From Mycolicibacterium rhodesiae NBB3 (GTDB taxonomy: Bacteria > Actinomycetota > Actinomycetes > Mycobacteriales > Mycobacteriaceae), in assembly GCF_000230895.2 (NCBI RefSeq), contig NC_016604.1:3720001-3784000 (forward strand): 64,000 nt of DNA, in the 5' to 3' direction. The notes below the pieces were generated by a model. It did not search any database, was not told where the DNA came from, and saw nothing but the letters and a program-made list of their open reading frames with translations. This document shows positions 17,912-26,582 of the stretch, piece by piece. The position numbers and the translations under genes are program-made. Position 1 is the first letter of the stretch; each line of letters begins with the position of its first letter.

Positions 17912-19033
17912 GTGGCCGAAGATCACGACATCGAGGCGTCCGGGCTGCTCGACGGACTCGAGGGCAAGGCCCGCACCGAGCGGACCGAACTCATCGAGTG
18001 GCTACTGGGTGAAGGCTTCACCTTCGAGCGGATCAAGAACTCGTTCACGCCGATGCTGCTCGCCGCCCGCCGGGTGCTCGGTGACGACGGCACCTACGTG
18101 TCCGCGCGCGAGGTCTGCGAGGAAACTGGCATCGAACTGCAGCTTCTCCAGCGGGTTCAACGTGCGATGGGCCTGCCGACGGTGGACGACCCCGATGCCG
18201 CCATCCTCCTGCGGGCGGACGCCGAAGCGGCGGCGTACGGGCAACGGTTCATCGAGATGGGAATCGATCCCGATCAGCTCGTACAGATCACCCGCCTGCT
18301 GGCTGACGGTCTGTCGCGGGCGGCCGAGGTGATGCGTTACGCCGGTCTTGCGACGATCTTCGAACCGGACGCCACCGAGCTGACCATCGCGAGAAACGCC
18401 GAAGTGCTCGTCGGCGAGGCCGCTCCACTGCTCGGTCCCATGATCCAGGAGATGCTCCGGCTGCAACTGCGACATCTGTTGGAGACCGAGGCCATCAGTG
18501 CATCGGAACTTGCGGAGGGGCAACGACTTCCCGGCGCGCGACTGGTGAGCATCGCCTTCGCCGATCTCGTCGGGTTCACGCGGCTCGGAGAAGTGGTGCC
18601 GCCTGCAGAGCTGGAAGGACTGGCACACCGTCTGACCGAGCTGACCCACGAGGTCGCGGTCCCGCCCGTGCGCTTCATCAAGACCATCGGCGACGAGGTC
18701 ATGTTGGTGAGTCCCGACCCGGTTCCGCTTCTCGAGGGCGTGCTGACGTTGGTCGAGGCGTCGGAAAACGACGACGAGATGCCGCGACTGCGCGCCGGGA
18801 TGGCGACAGGCATGGCGATCAGCCGGGCCGGCGACTGGTTCGGCAGTCCGGTGAACCTGGCCAGTCGAGTGACCAGCGCCGCCCGTCCCGGCTCGGTGCT
18901 GGTGTCGGAGTCGGCGCGCGACGCCTTGGGTGGTGACGACGACAGATTCTCGTGGTCCTTCGCCGGCGCGCGCCACCTCAAGGGCATCTCATCCGACGTC
19001 AAGCTGTTTCGCGTTCGGCGCGCAGCCGACTGA
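17912..19033 (+). CDS. Class III adenylate cyclase, Rv1264 type
   Basis: 373 codons from GTG 17912, behind a TATACG box 8 nt away. The N-terminal autoregulatory domain (about 1-200; GTYVSAREVCEETGIELQLL) strongly resembles that of Rv1264, which inhibits the enzyme at neutral pH and releases it under acid. C-terminal cyclase domain: metal-binding FADLVGFTRLG, substrate-binding FIKTIGDEVMLV, transition-state NLASRV. Makes cAMP from ATP as a soluble homodimer. The N-terminus aligns with Rv1264 from GLLDGLEGKAR, which supports the start. Confidence 0.92.
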   Translation: MAEDHDIEASGLLDGLEGKARTERTELIEWLLGEGFTFERIKNSFTPMLLAARRVLGDDGTYVSAREVCEETGIELQLLQRVQRAMGLPTVDDPDAAILLRADAEAAAYGQRFIEMGIDPDQLVQITRLLADGLSRAAEVMRYAGLATIFEPDATELTIARNAEVLVGEAAPLLGPMIQEMLRLQLRHLLETEAISASELAEGQRLPGARLVSIAFADLVGFTRLGEVVPPAELEGLAHRLTELTHEVAVPPVRFIKTIGDEVMLVSPDPVPLLEGVLTLVEASENDDEMPRLRAGMATGMAISRAGDWFGSPVNLASRVTSAARPGSVLVSESARDALGGDDDRFSWSFAGARHLKGISSDVKLFRVRRAAD

Positions 19034-19035
19034 GG

Positions 19036-19623
19036 TCACCGGTGGTGCGGTCCCATCCCGCCCGGTCCCATCCCGCCCGGCCCCATCATCCCGCCCGGCC
19101 CCATCATCTGCTGCATCATCGCGGGCATACCGTCGCGCACGAAGCCGGTGACCTCACGGGCGTGCGCGCGGATCATCTCGGTGATGGCGGGGTCGTCGGC
19201 GGTTTCCTCGGCGATCACTCCTGTTGGGGTGAACGTCAATTGACGGCGGTAACCGCCTGCTTTCCGAAATAGAGAAGGCAGCGTCGGACTCATGCACATC
19301 ACTTCGACTCCCTGGTCGAGACGTGCGTACATCGTCGACACATGCTCCTGCAGTTCCGCGGCGAGCTCCGGAACGTTCGACTCAGTACTGGTGCGCACGC
19401 CGCCAGGAATCTCGTCCACCGTGCGGCTGATCTCCTGGTGCCGGGCGAACATTTCCATGTATCTGCTCATATCCACCGAGTCGGTGCCGCCGAATCCGTG
19501 CCCGTCGGTGAGGCGGACACGCGGCACCGGTGCGTCGACGATGTTGCGAAGCGCGTAGGCCAGGCCGACGACGCCGCCGGCACCCAACACTGCGAGGACG
19601 CGGCGCCGCGTGAACGATCGCAT
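19036..19623 (-). CDS. Exported Met-rich protein with Tat-like signal
   Basis: 195 codons from ATG 19623. RSFTRRRVLAVLGAGG resembles a twin-arginine signal or anchor. The middle (SVDMSRYMEMFARHQEIS, IPGGVRTSTES, LDQGVEVMCMSP) is a conserved actinobacterial domain I cannot name; the C-terminus is a Met/Gly/Pro repeat ending in HHR, a likely soft-metal (Cu) ligand tail. It lies 5 bp after the SHOCT gene and forms one operon with it. The Met/His composition and the copper operon 3 kb away suggest metal handling; this is inference. Confidence 0.75.
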   Translation of the reverse strand: MRSFTRRRVLAVLGAGGVVGLAYALRNIVDAPVPRVRLTDGHGFGGTDSVDMSRYMEMFARHQEISRTVDEIPGGVRTSTESNVPELAAELQEHVSTMYARLDQGVEVMCMSPTLPSLFRKAGGYRRQLTFTPTGVIAEETADDPAITEMIRAHAREVTGFVRDGMPAMMQQMMGPGGMMGPGGMGPGGMGPHHR

Positions 19624-19628
19624 CGTCG

Positions 19629-19898
19629 TCAGTGGTTTTGGTGGAGCAGCGCGGCGCGCTGTCGGTATTCGTCTTCGTCGATCTCGCCGCGAGCGAACCG
19701 GTCCGCGAGCACATCCTGCGGACGCGGTGGTCCGTACGTGGCCTGGGTTCCTGCGCCGTTCGCCCAACCGCCCGCGTAGCGGATGGCGACGACAACGGCC
19801 GTGATCACCGCCGCCCAGAACACCACCATCGCGATGCACACCATCGTCCATCCGGCCCAGCCCCAGCCGTGCCCCCACATCCAGCCGTCGTACATCAT
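19629..19898 (-). CDS. Small membrane protein with C-terminal SHOCT domain
   Basis: 89 codons. Trp/Gly/His/Met-rich N-terminus (MMYDGWMWGHGWGW), one membrane helix (MVCIAMVVFWAAVITAVVVA), then a short oligomerisation motif, LADRFARGEIDEDEYRQRAALL, ending the protein. SHOCT proteins are adaptors or self-associating tails of unknown specific function. Good ribosome site GGAGGG about 8 nt before the ATG. First gene of the pair with the Met-rich exported protein. Confidence 0.85.
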   Translation of the reverse strand: MMYDGWMWGHGWGWAGWTMVCIAMVVFWAAVITAVVVAIRYAGGWANGAGTQATYGPPRPQDVLADRFARGEIDEDEYRQRAALLHQNH

Positions 19899-20082
19899 CG
19901 CCGTAACCCTCCTATTGTTCGGTAGGCAACTACCGGCGATATCAGCCTGCGCCCGAGCGGCGGCGCTCAGTAGGGCCTATCGGCACTACTCTCGCCGCTA
20001 TATGCCGGGATACGTCCACAGCAACAGCGGCGCGATCGGCATCACTGAGCGAACTCCAGCCCAAAGACCCTGCCGAGCGGTC

Positions 20083-20088
20083 TACCAT
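20083..20088 (+). promoter_or_regulatory. -10 box TACCAT for the exported protein, leaderless
   Basis: TACCAT followed by 6 nt and ATG 20095; supports that start over longer in-frame options. Confidence 0.5.
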
Positions 20089-20094
20089 CCAGGA

Positions 20095-20505
20095 ATGAAG
20101 CGGACCGTCATGGTTGTCGGGCTGACCGCAGCGGTCGTGGTGAGCGGAATTGCGGGTGCGGGCGCGGCGGTCGCGCAGCCGCCGGTACTCCCGGGCCCGT
20201 GCAACTTCACCGTGTCTCCACCGCAGGTCGTGCAGGTCGGCGGTGTCGCAAAGGTGACCGCGATGGTGACCTCCGCCGGCTGCCTGGCCCCATGGCGACC
20301 CAAGTACGCTGTGGCGTGCCTGTCCGTCGTGGGCGGGCCCGATCAGTGCGTCTCGTCGAGAGATGCGGCACCCGCGCAGGTCTTCTTCGAGCCGTATGAG
20401 CCCGGCAAGGTGTATGAGTCGTCGGGCAGGGGTTGTGGGGCGGTCTTCGACTTCACGACTGACCCGAACTGCCTGCTGGTCGGGCCGGTCACCGCGAACC
20501 TGTAG
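20095..20505 (+). CDS. Secreted protein of unknown function
   Basis: 136 codons from ATG 20095. Sec signal peptide: basic MKR, hydrophobic core, cleavage likely at AVAQ (about residue 29). The mature part has six Cys (CNF, GCLAP, VACLS, QCVSS, GCGAV, NCLLV), so disulfides are likely. The pattern suggests a small beta-sandwich, but I recognise no family. Stands alone between the SHOCT pair and the epimerase. Confidence 0.7.
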   Translation: MKRTVMVVGLTAAVVVSGIAGAGAAVAQPPVLPGPCNFTVSPPQVVQVGGVAKVTAMVTSAGCLAPWRPKYAVACLSVVGGPDQCVSSRDAAPAQVFFEPYEPGKVYESSGRGCGAVFDFTTDPNCLLVGPVTANL

Positions 20506-20521
20506 TCGCGGCGCGGTCCCA

Positions 20522-20527
20522 TACGAT
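20522..20527 (+). promoter_or_regulatory. -10 box TACGAT for the epimerase, leaderless
   Basis: TACGAT, 6 nt, then ATG 20534. Confidence 0.5.
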
Positions 20528-20533
20528 TAGCCG

Positions 20534-21433
20534 ATGCGCGGTTCAAAAATCCTCATCACCGGCCCCACCGGGCAGGTTGCCGTTCCGGTCGCCAAGGCCC
20601 TTGCGGCCGACAACGAGGTGTGGGGTATCGCCCGTTTCACCGATGCCGCCGGGCGGGCCGACCTCGAAAAGTCGGGAGTGCGCTGCGAGACCGTCAACCT
20701 GGCGGGCGGAGACTTCGCCGGGATTCCGACCGATTTCGACTACGTCATCAACCTCGCGGTGGCCAAGAGCGGGAGGTGGGACAAGGATCTCGCCGCCAAC
20801 GCCGAGTCGGTCGGACTCCTGATGGCGCATTGCCGGGAGATGAAAGCCTTTCTGCATTGCTCGTCCGGTGCCGTCTACGACCCACCCGACGACGACCCCC
20901 GCTCTGAACGCGCGGCACTCGGCGACAACCACAAGCCCCTCTTCCCAACGTATTCCATCTCGAAGATCGCGGGCGAGGTCGTCGTCCGCACCATGGCGCG
21001 CGCCTTGGGCATCCCGAGCACCATCGCCCGCCTCAACGTCCCCTACGGCGACAACGGCGGGTGGCCGCTCTTCCACTTGGAGATGATGCTCAGCGGCTCT
21101 CCGATTCCCGTCCCGCCGGGCGGCCCGGCGCGGTACAACCTGATGCACGAGGACGACATCATCGCCACGATCCCGAAACTGCTTGAAGCGGCGTCGGTTC
21201 CGGCGACAACGATCAACTGGGCCAGCGAGCAGCTCGTCAGTATCCAGGAGTGGTGCACGTACCTGGGCTCGCTAGTCGGCGTAGAGCCGTCGTTCGAAGT
21301 GAGCGATCAGGCGCTGCGCGGCAATCCGCTCGATGTCACGTTCATGCGTGAACTGATCGGGCCCGCAACGGTCGACTGGAAAGACGGACTGCACCGGATG
21401 GCAGCCAAGTTCCACCCGGAGTTGGTCAGCTGA
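20534..21433 (+). CDS. NAD(P)-dependent epimerase/dehydratase (extended SDR)
   Basis: 299 codons. Rossmann start ILITGPTGQVAVPVA (GxxGxxx variant), catalytic YSISK with an upstream Ser (CSSGAVYD), and RLNVPYGDNGGWP near the substrate pocket. Acts on a nucleotide-sugar-like or short-chain ketone substrate, not deducible. No sugar-biosynthesis partners are adjacent; probably monocistronic. Confidence 0.88.
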   Translation: MRGSKILITGPTGQVAVPVAKALAADNEVWGIARFTDAAGRADLEKSGVRCETVNLAGGDFAGIPTDFDYVINLAVAKSGRWDKDLAANAESVGLLMAHCREMKAFLHCSSGAVYDPPDDDPRSERAALGDNHKPLFPTYSISKIAGEVVVRTMARALGIPSTIARLNVPYGDNGGWPLFHLEMMLSGSPIPVPPGGPARYNLMHEDDIIATIPKLLEAASVPATTINWASEQLVSIQEWCTYLGSLVGVEPSFEVSDQALRGNPLDVTFMRELIGPATVDWKDGLHRMAAKFHPELVS

Positions 21434-21462
21434 CCTCACAAGCCTGACGACTGGATAACCAC

Positions 21463-22716
21463 CTAATTGGTCTGTGGTGGTGGGGGTTCGAAGGGGGTGT
21501 ACCACCACCAGTCGGCGCGTTCGCCCGTGGGTCCGCGGTAGGGCGCGACGTCGGGTGGGGGTCGATTGGGTGGTCGCGCCAGCGAACTCGAGTGGAGTTG
21601 GCGTCCGTCACTGTCGGTGACGGTGATGTTGGGTGCGGGTCCGGTGATGGTGATGCCGCCGCTGTGATGCAGGCGGTGGTGGTACGGGCAGACCAGCACG
21701 AGGTTGTCCAGTTCGGTGGTGCCGCCGTCTTCCCAGTGCTGGATGTGGTGGGCGTGCAGACCGCGGGTGGCCCCGCAGCCGGGGACAGCGCAGGTGGGGT
21801 GGCGGTGTTCGAGCGCACGACGCAGCCGGCGATTGATCGTGCGCGTGGTCCGTCCCGCACCGATCACCTGCCCGCTGCGCTCGAACCACACCTCGCACGT
21901 GGCATCGCAGGAAAGATATTGCCGTTCGGCCGCGGTGAGCAGCGGACCCAGATGCAGCGAGGCGATGCGATCTTTGACGTCGAGGTGCACCACGACGGTG
22001 GTGTGCTGTCCGTGGGGGCGGCGAGTGACCTCGGCATCCCATCCCGTCTTGACCAGACTCATGAACGCATCGGGCATGGTCGGCAGCGGCGGGGCCTGAT
22101 CCGATGGCCGCTCGCCGGTGTCGTGGTCGCGTTTCCACTGGCTGATCAACGCGTCCTGATGAGAGGCCAGCGCGGCGTCGAACGTGGCGGCCTCGTCGTG
22201 GGTCAGGGTCATGCGATAACGCACGCATTGCTCGGCGGTGGTCTTGGTGATCGAGCGCTGCGGTTCGGCCCACGGGGCGGGTTCGGGCTTGGGGCGTGGT
22301 TCGAGTTTCAGCGCGGTGTTCAGCTGATCGACGGTGGCGGATTCGGCCAAGGCCGCGTAGTGCTCATCGGATCCGTGGCCGGCCTTCTTCGCGATGATGC
22401 CCACTTGATCCAGCGACAGTCGGCCCTCACGCATCCCCGCCGCGCATCGCGGAAACTCTGGCAGCCGGTGCGCGATGGCTGCAATGGTGTTCGCGTTGGT
22501 TATCGACGAGCCCGTCTTCCAGGCCACCAGCGCGGCGATCGACCGCGCCCCCGTCATACCCACCAGATTGTCGCGGTCCATCTCGGCGACGATCTCCACG
22601 ATGCGTGAGTCGATGGCGTTGCGCTGCCCCATCAACACACCCAACTCGTCGAACAACACCTCGAGCCGGTCTTTCGGCAGCTCCTCAGCGACGAGAGAGC
22701 CAGCGGCCGAAGACAT
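21463..22716 (-). CDS. 13E12 repeat-family protein: DUF222 plus HNH endonuclease domain
   Basis: 417 codons. Helical DUF222 region (about 15-270; MTGARSIAALVAWKTG, LSLDQVGIIAKKAG), then a C-terminal HNH nuclease (CAVPGCGATRGLHAHHIQHW, GTTELDNLVLVCPYHHRLHH). Multicopy family in mycobacteria, sometimes associated with prophage-like REP13E12 elements. I see no inverted repeats or att duplication here. Function unproven. Confidence 0.93.
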   Translation of the reverse strand: MSSAAGSLVAEELPKDRLEVLFDELGVLMGQRNAIDSRIVEIVAEMDRDNLVGMTGARSIAALVAWKTGSSITNANTIAAIAHRLPEFPRCAAGMREGRLSLDQVGIIAKKAGHGSDEHYAALAESATVDQLNTALKLEPRPKPEPAPWAEPQRSITKTTAEQCVRYRMTLTHDEAATFDAALASHQDALISQWKRDHDTGERPSDQAPPLPTMPDAFMSLVKTGWDAEVTRRPHGQHTTVVVHLDVKDRIASLHLGPLLTAAERQYLSCDATCEVWFERSGQVIGAGRTTRTINRRLRRALEHRHPTCAVPGCGATRGLHAHHIQHWEDGGTTELDNLVLVCPYHHRLHHSGGITITGPAPNITVTDSDGRQLHSSSLARPPNRPPPDVAPYRGPTGERADWWWYTPFEPPPPQTN

Positions 22717-22769
22717 GACTCGATCAAAGCAGAGCCGTCCGACAAGGTCGGCTACGCAACTAGTCCCGT

Positions 22770-24962
22770 TCAGTGCGACGGCTTGAACCGGCGCAACCGC
22801 AGGCTGTTGCTGACGACGAAGACTGAGCTGAAAGCCATTGCGGCCCCGGCGATCATCGGATTGAGCAAGCCGGCGGCGGCCAGCGGCAACGCGGCGACAT
22901 TGTAGGCGAACGCCCAGAACAGGTTGCCCTTGATCGTCGCGAGCGTTCTGCGGGACAGCCGGATCGCATCCGGCACGGCGCGCAGATCGTCACGCACAAG
23001 TGTCAGGTCGCTCGCCTCGATCGCCACGTCGGCGCCGCTGCCCATGGCCAGACCGAGGTCGGCCTGCGCAAGCGCGGCCGCATCGTTGACGCCGTCACCG
23101 ACCATCGCCACGATCTTGTCAGAAGCCTGTAGCCGTTTGACCACGTCGGCCTTCTCCGCGGGCAGCACACCGGCGATCACGTCGTCGATCCCGACCTGTG
23201 CGGCGACTGTCCGAGCCGTCGCCTCGTTGTCGCCGGTCAGCAGGACAGGCGTAAGACCAAGCGCCCGAAGTTCTTTGACGGCATCGGCGGATGTCGGCTT
23301 CACCACATCGGCGACCACCAGCACACCGATGACCGCGCCCTCCCGTCCGACCACCACCGGCGTCTTGCCCTCGGCTTCGGCGGATCGCATGGACTCGACG
23401 AGCTCTTCGGGCATCTGCGCGAACAACCGTGGCCGTCCGACGGTCACCTCGGCACCGCGGACAACACCTCGCACACCGAGCCCTTGGAGATTGGTGAAGT
23501 CCACCGGCGTGGGCAGTTCGGTGGTGCGCGCACGTGCGCCGGCCGCGATGGCTTTCGCAATCGGATGTTCGGACGAATCCTCGAGCGCGCCGGCGAGGAG
23601 CAGGATCTGGTCGGGCTGCTCGCCGTCGGCGGCGACCACATCGACCAACGTCATCGTGCCGGTGGTCACCGTTCCTGTCTTGTCGAGCAGGATCGTGTCG
23701 ACACGATCGGTCGATTCGAGCACCTCGGGGCCTTTGATCAAGATGCCGAGTTGCGCGCCGCGGCCCGTGCCGACCATCAGCGCAGTGGGCGTCGCAAGCC
23801 CCAGCGCGCAGGGGCAGGCGATGATCAGCACCGCCACCGCCGCGGTGAATGCTGCAGCGACCGGCCCGCCCGTGCCGATCCAGAAGCCCAGCGTCGCAAC
23901 GGACAACGCGATGACGATCGGCACAAAGACACCGGAGATGCGGTCAGCCAACCGCTGAGCGTGCGCCTTTCCGTTCTGAGCCTCCTCCACCAGCCGGCTG
24001 ATCTGCGCCAGCGCCGTGTCGGAGCCGACCCTGCTCGCCCGAACCACCAGTCGGCCGTCGGTGTTGACCGTCGCGCCGACCACGTCGGAACCAGGTTCGA
24101 CGTCAACCGGCACCGATTCTCCGGTCAGCAGTGACGTGTCGACGGCGGACCGACCCTGGACCACGACGCCGTCGGTGGCGATCTTCTCGCCCGGACGGAC
24201 GACGAACTCGTCGCCGACGTTGAGCGCATCGATCGGTATGCGTTGTTCGGCGCCGTCTCTGCGTACCGTCACGTCTTTGGCGCCGAGTTCGAGCATCGCG
24301 CGCAGTGCGGCACCCGCTCGTCGTTTGGCCCGGGCCTCGAAATAGCGGCCGGCGAGAATCAAGGTCGTGACTCCGGCCGCGGCCTCGAGATAGATGTTGC
24401 CGCTGCCGTCGGTGCGGCCGATCGTCAGCTCGAACGCGTGGGTCATGCCCGGTGTGCCCGCGGTGCCCCAGAACAGCGCGTACACCGACCACCCCAGCGC
24501 CGCAAGGGTTCCCATGGAGATCAGGGTGTCCATGGTGGCCGTACCGTGCCGCAGGTTCGCCCACGCCGCGCGGTGGAACGGCCACGCGCCCCACAGGACC
24601 ACCGGGACCGCCAACGCCAGCGACACCCATTGCCAGTAGGTGAACTGCAGGGCCGGGACCATCGCCATCGCGACGACGGGCACGCTCAGCGCAAGGCAGA
24701 TCAGCAACCGCCTTCGCAGTGCTCGCGTCGGATCATCTTCGGCCACAGTCGGATCGGACGGCAGATGCGCCTGATATCCGGCGTCCTCGACCGTCGCGAC
24801 CAGTTGGTCGGTGGTCACATCGTCAGCGAACTCGACCCTGGCTTTCTCGGTCGCGAAGTTGACCGTCGCAGTGACACCGTCGATCTTGTTGAGCTTTTTC
24901 TCGATTCGATTGGCACACGACGCGCACGTCATCCCGTCGACCGACAATTCGACGACTGACAT
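22770..24962 (-). CDS. copA: Copper-exporting P1B-type ATPase
   Basis: 730 codons from ATG 24962 (1 nt after the previous stop); GTG 24986 would add 8 residues. One N-terminal HMA domain with GMTCASC (Cys13, Cys16), TGES, the metal-site CPC in the sixth helix (about residue 383), phosphorylated Asp in DKTGT (about 427), SSEHPIAKAI and GDGVNDAAAL. The CPC class and MTCASC indicate Cu(I) export. Third gene of the leftward copper operon. Confidence 0.93.
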   Translation of the reverse strand: MSVVELSVDGMTCASCANRIEKKLNKIDGVTATVNFATEKARVEFADDVTTDQLVATVEDAGYQAHLPSDPTVAEDDPTRALRRRLLICLALSVPVVAMAMVPALQFTYWQWVSLALAVPVVLWGAWPFHRAAWANLRHGTATMDTLISMGTLAALGWSVYALFWGTAGTPGMTHAFELTIGRTDGSGNIYLEAAAGVTTLILAGRYFEARAKRRAGAALRAMLELGAKDVTVRRDGAEQRIPIDALNVGDEFVVRPGEKIATDGVVVQGRSAVDTSLLTGESVPVDVEPGSDVVGATVNTDGRLVVRASRVGSDTALAQISRLVEEAQNGKAHAQRLADRISGVFVPIVIALSVATLGFWIGTGGPVAAAFTAAVAVLIIACPCALGLATPTALMVGTGRGAQLGILIKGPEVLESTDRVDTILLDKTGTVTTGTMTLVDVVAADGEQPDQILLLAGALEDSSEHPIAKAIAAGARARTTELPTPVDFTNLQGLGVRGVVRGAEVTVGRPRLFAQMPEELVESMRSAEAEGKTPVVVGREGAVIGVLVVADVVKPTSADAVKELRALGLTPVLLTGDNEATARTVAAQVGIDDVIAGVLPAEKADVVKRLQASDKIVAMVGDGVNDAAALAQADLGLAMGSGADVAIEASDLTLVRDDLRAVPDAIRLSRRTLATIKGNLFWAFAYNVAALPLAAAGLLNPMIAGAAMAFSSVFVVSNSLRLRRFKPSH

Positions 24963-24963
24963 G

Positions 24964-25848
24964 TCAGTGTTGGTGGCCCCCGCCACCGGTGGGGGCGGGT
25001 GCCGAGTCTTGGGCGGCTTCGCTGACGTTCACCGTGAACGCCGCGGTGCGCACGACGTCGCCGTGCTGGAAGTCGAGGAACAGCCGGTAGGCGCCGGTAC
25101 TGGGAAATGTCGTGTGGAACACGATGTCGGGACCCGGGGCCGTACCGCCGTCGTCGGGTGCACCCATCGGATGCACATGCAGGTAGGCGAGATCGGACGC
25201 GCGCACGGCGACGAGATGGCCGTACGCGCCGAGATATGGCTGCAGGTCCTCGACGGGCTTGCCCCCGCGGGTGACCGAAAGTGTCAGCATCGAGGCCTCA
25301 TTGGCCTTCGGCGTTCCGCGCAGAGTCACCGTGAAGCCGTCGACTTCAGCGGACTGGGAGGCGGGCGGCAGCGGTTTTGGGTCGTACTTGCCCGCGACGT
25401 GCAGGTTGGCGCCCAGGGTCAACGCCGGTCCACCTGAGGGCATGAAATCGGCGAAGACGCGGTAGTCGCCCGCTCGGGTGAGGTCCAGCGGCACGTTCCA
25501 CGTCCCTTCCGGGTCGAGGACGGGGTGGACATGCTGGAAGACAGCGAGGTCGTTGCGCACGACGATGAGATGTAACTGCTTCTCGTGGGTTTCGACGTAC
25601 CGCTGCACCGGCACTCCGGTGGGGCTCAGTATGCGAAACCGCAGCGGCACGTCGGATCCTGCCGTAGCGATGGGGTCGGCCAATGCGAGCGTGAAGCCGT
25701 CCTGAGTCGCCTGCAGTCCGCCGGGCAATTCCTCGGCAGCCGCCATGGTCGTTTCCTTCGGACCGGCGACATTGCCGATCCAGACGGATACGGCGAACAC
25801 CGCAGCCAGTGCGACGAGGAAGGCGGCGACCTTCTGACCCGTCTTCAT
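24964..25848 (-). CDS. Membrane-anchored exported protein with tandem HVHP domains, copper-operon member
   Basis: 294 codons from ATG 25848, which overlaps the copZ stop. An N-terminal helix (VAAFLVALAAVFAVSVWIG) anchors it; the rest is extracytoplasmic. Two related units: FQHVHPVLDPEG...RVFADFMPSGG in the first half, YLHVHPMGAPDD...RLFLDFQHGDV in the second, each with the predicted beta-strands of an Ig/cupredoxin-like fold; the tail ends GGGGHQH. HVHP and the His tail are plausible metal ligands. Lies between copZ and copA. I recognise no named family. Confidence 0.82.
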   Translation of the reverse strand: MKTGQKVAAFLVALAAVFAVSVWIGNVAGPKETTMAAAEELPGGLQATQDGFTLALADPIATAGSDVPLRFRILSPTGVPVQRYVETHEKQLHLIVVRNDLAVFQHVHPVLDPEGTWNVPLDLTRAGDYRVFADFMPSGGPALTLGANLHVAGKYDPKPLPPASQSAEVDGFTVTLRGTPKANEASMLTLSVTRGGKPVEDLQPYLGAYGHLVAVRASDLAYLHVHPMGAPDDGGTAPGPDIVFHTTFPSTGAYRLFLDFQHGDVVRTAAFTVNVSEAAQDSAPAPTGGGGHQH

Positions 25849-26054
25849 CAGCTCGCCAGCTGGTAGCCGGCGTCCTCGACAGCCGTCCTGATCGCGGCGG
25901 TCTCGACCACGGTGTCGCTGTCGATGGTGACGGTACCGCTGGCGAGGTCCACGTCGACCGCTCGGACGCCTGGAATCTCGGTGATCTCCTCGCGTACCGA
26001 CGTGGCGCAATGTCCGCAGCTCATTCCGGTTACGGTGACCGTTGTCGTGCTCAT
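25848..26054 (-). CDS. copZ: Copper chaperone, heavy-metal-associated domain
   Basis: 68 codons from ATG 26054. A single HMA fold: VTVTGMSCGHCATSVREEI (CxxC) to ITEIPGVRAVDVDLASGT and VEDAGYQLAS. Delivers Cu(I) to CopA. First gene of the operon; its stop overlaps the next start (ATGA). The upstream frame extension is not needed and would cross the operator. Confidence 0.9.
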   Translation of the reverse strand: MSTTTVTVTGMSCGHCATSVREEITEIPGVRAVDVDLASGTVTIDSDTVVETAAIRTAVEDAGYQLAS

Positions 26055-26069
26055 GACTCCATAGGTACC

Positions 26070-26086
26070 ATACCCCCATAGGGTAT
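26070..26086. promoter_or_regulatory. CsoR/RicR-type operator ATACCCCCATAGGGTAT
   Basis: Interrupted palindrome ATACCC-N5-GGGTAT, 16 bp upstream of copZ. On the minus strand it lies between a TTGCAT -35-like hexamer and a TACCTA -10-like hexamer spaced 17 bp. TACCC-N5-GGGTA matches the copper-responsive repressor sites of mycobacteria as I recall them. No csoR or ricR gene is in the window, so the repressor must act in trans. Confidence 0.7.
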
Positions 26087-26121
26087 GCAAACGGCGTTCG
26101 TACCTGGCAGCATCGGCGACC

Positions 26122-26553
26122 ATGCGCGTCTTGGTGCAACGGGTGACTTCGGCGGCCGTGCGAGTCGACGGCGGCGTGGTCGGTGCGCTGCGCCCCGAGA
26201 GCCAGGGGTTGGTCGCTCTGGTGGGTGTCACGCACGATGACGACGCGGCAAAGGCGCAGCGCATGGCGGAAAAGCTGTGGCAGCTACGCATTCTCGACGA
26301 CGAGAAGTCCGCGAGCGACATCGGTGCGCCGATTCTCGTGGTGAGTCAGTTCACGCTCTATGCCAACACAGCCAAGGGCCGCCGCCCCGCATGGAACGCC
26401 GCCGCTCCAAGTGCTGTGGCCGAACCGCTGGTGGCGGCTTTCGGCGAAAGTCTGCGGGCACTCGGCGCGAGTGTCGAGACCGGGGTGTTCGGCGCCCATA
26501 TGCAGGTCGAGCTCGTCAACGACGGCCCCGTGACGGTGCTCCTGGAGATCTGA
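26122..26553 (+). CDS. dtd: D-aminoacyl-tRNA deacylase
   Basis: 143 codons. The two family motifs are present: SQFTLY (catalytic Thr pocket) and the cross-subunit Gly-cisPro loop NDGPVT near the C-terminus, plus MRVLVQRVTSAAV at the start. Removes D-amino acids or Gly mischarged onto tRNAs. Divergent from copZ across the copper operator, but this neighbour relation is not the M. tuberculosis one (Rv1897c). Confidence 0.95.
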   Translation: MRVLVQRVTSAAVRVDGGVVGALRPESQGLVALVGVTHDDDAAKAQRMAEKLWQLRILDDEKSASDIGAPILVVSQFTLYANTAKGRRPAWNAAAPSAVAEPLVAAFGESLRALGASVETGVFGAHMQVELVNDGPVTVLLEI

Positions 26554-26582
26554 CTCGGAGCCGCCCCGGCGGCGACATCGGC

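Noticed and set aside
21463..22716. 13E12/HNH gene as part of an insertion sequence or prophage
   Set aside because: No transposase, terminal inverted repeats, att duplication or integrase seen around it.
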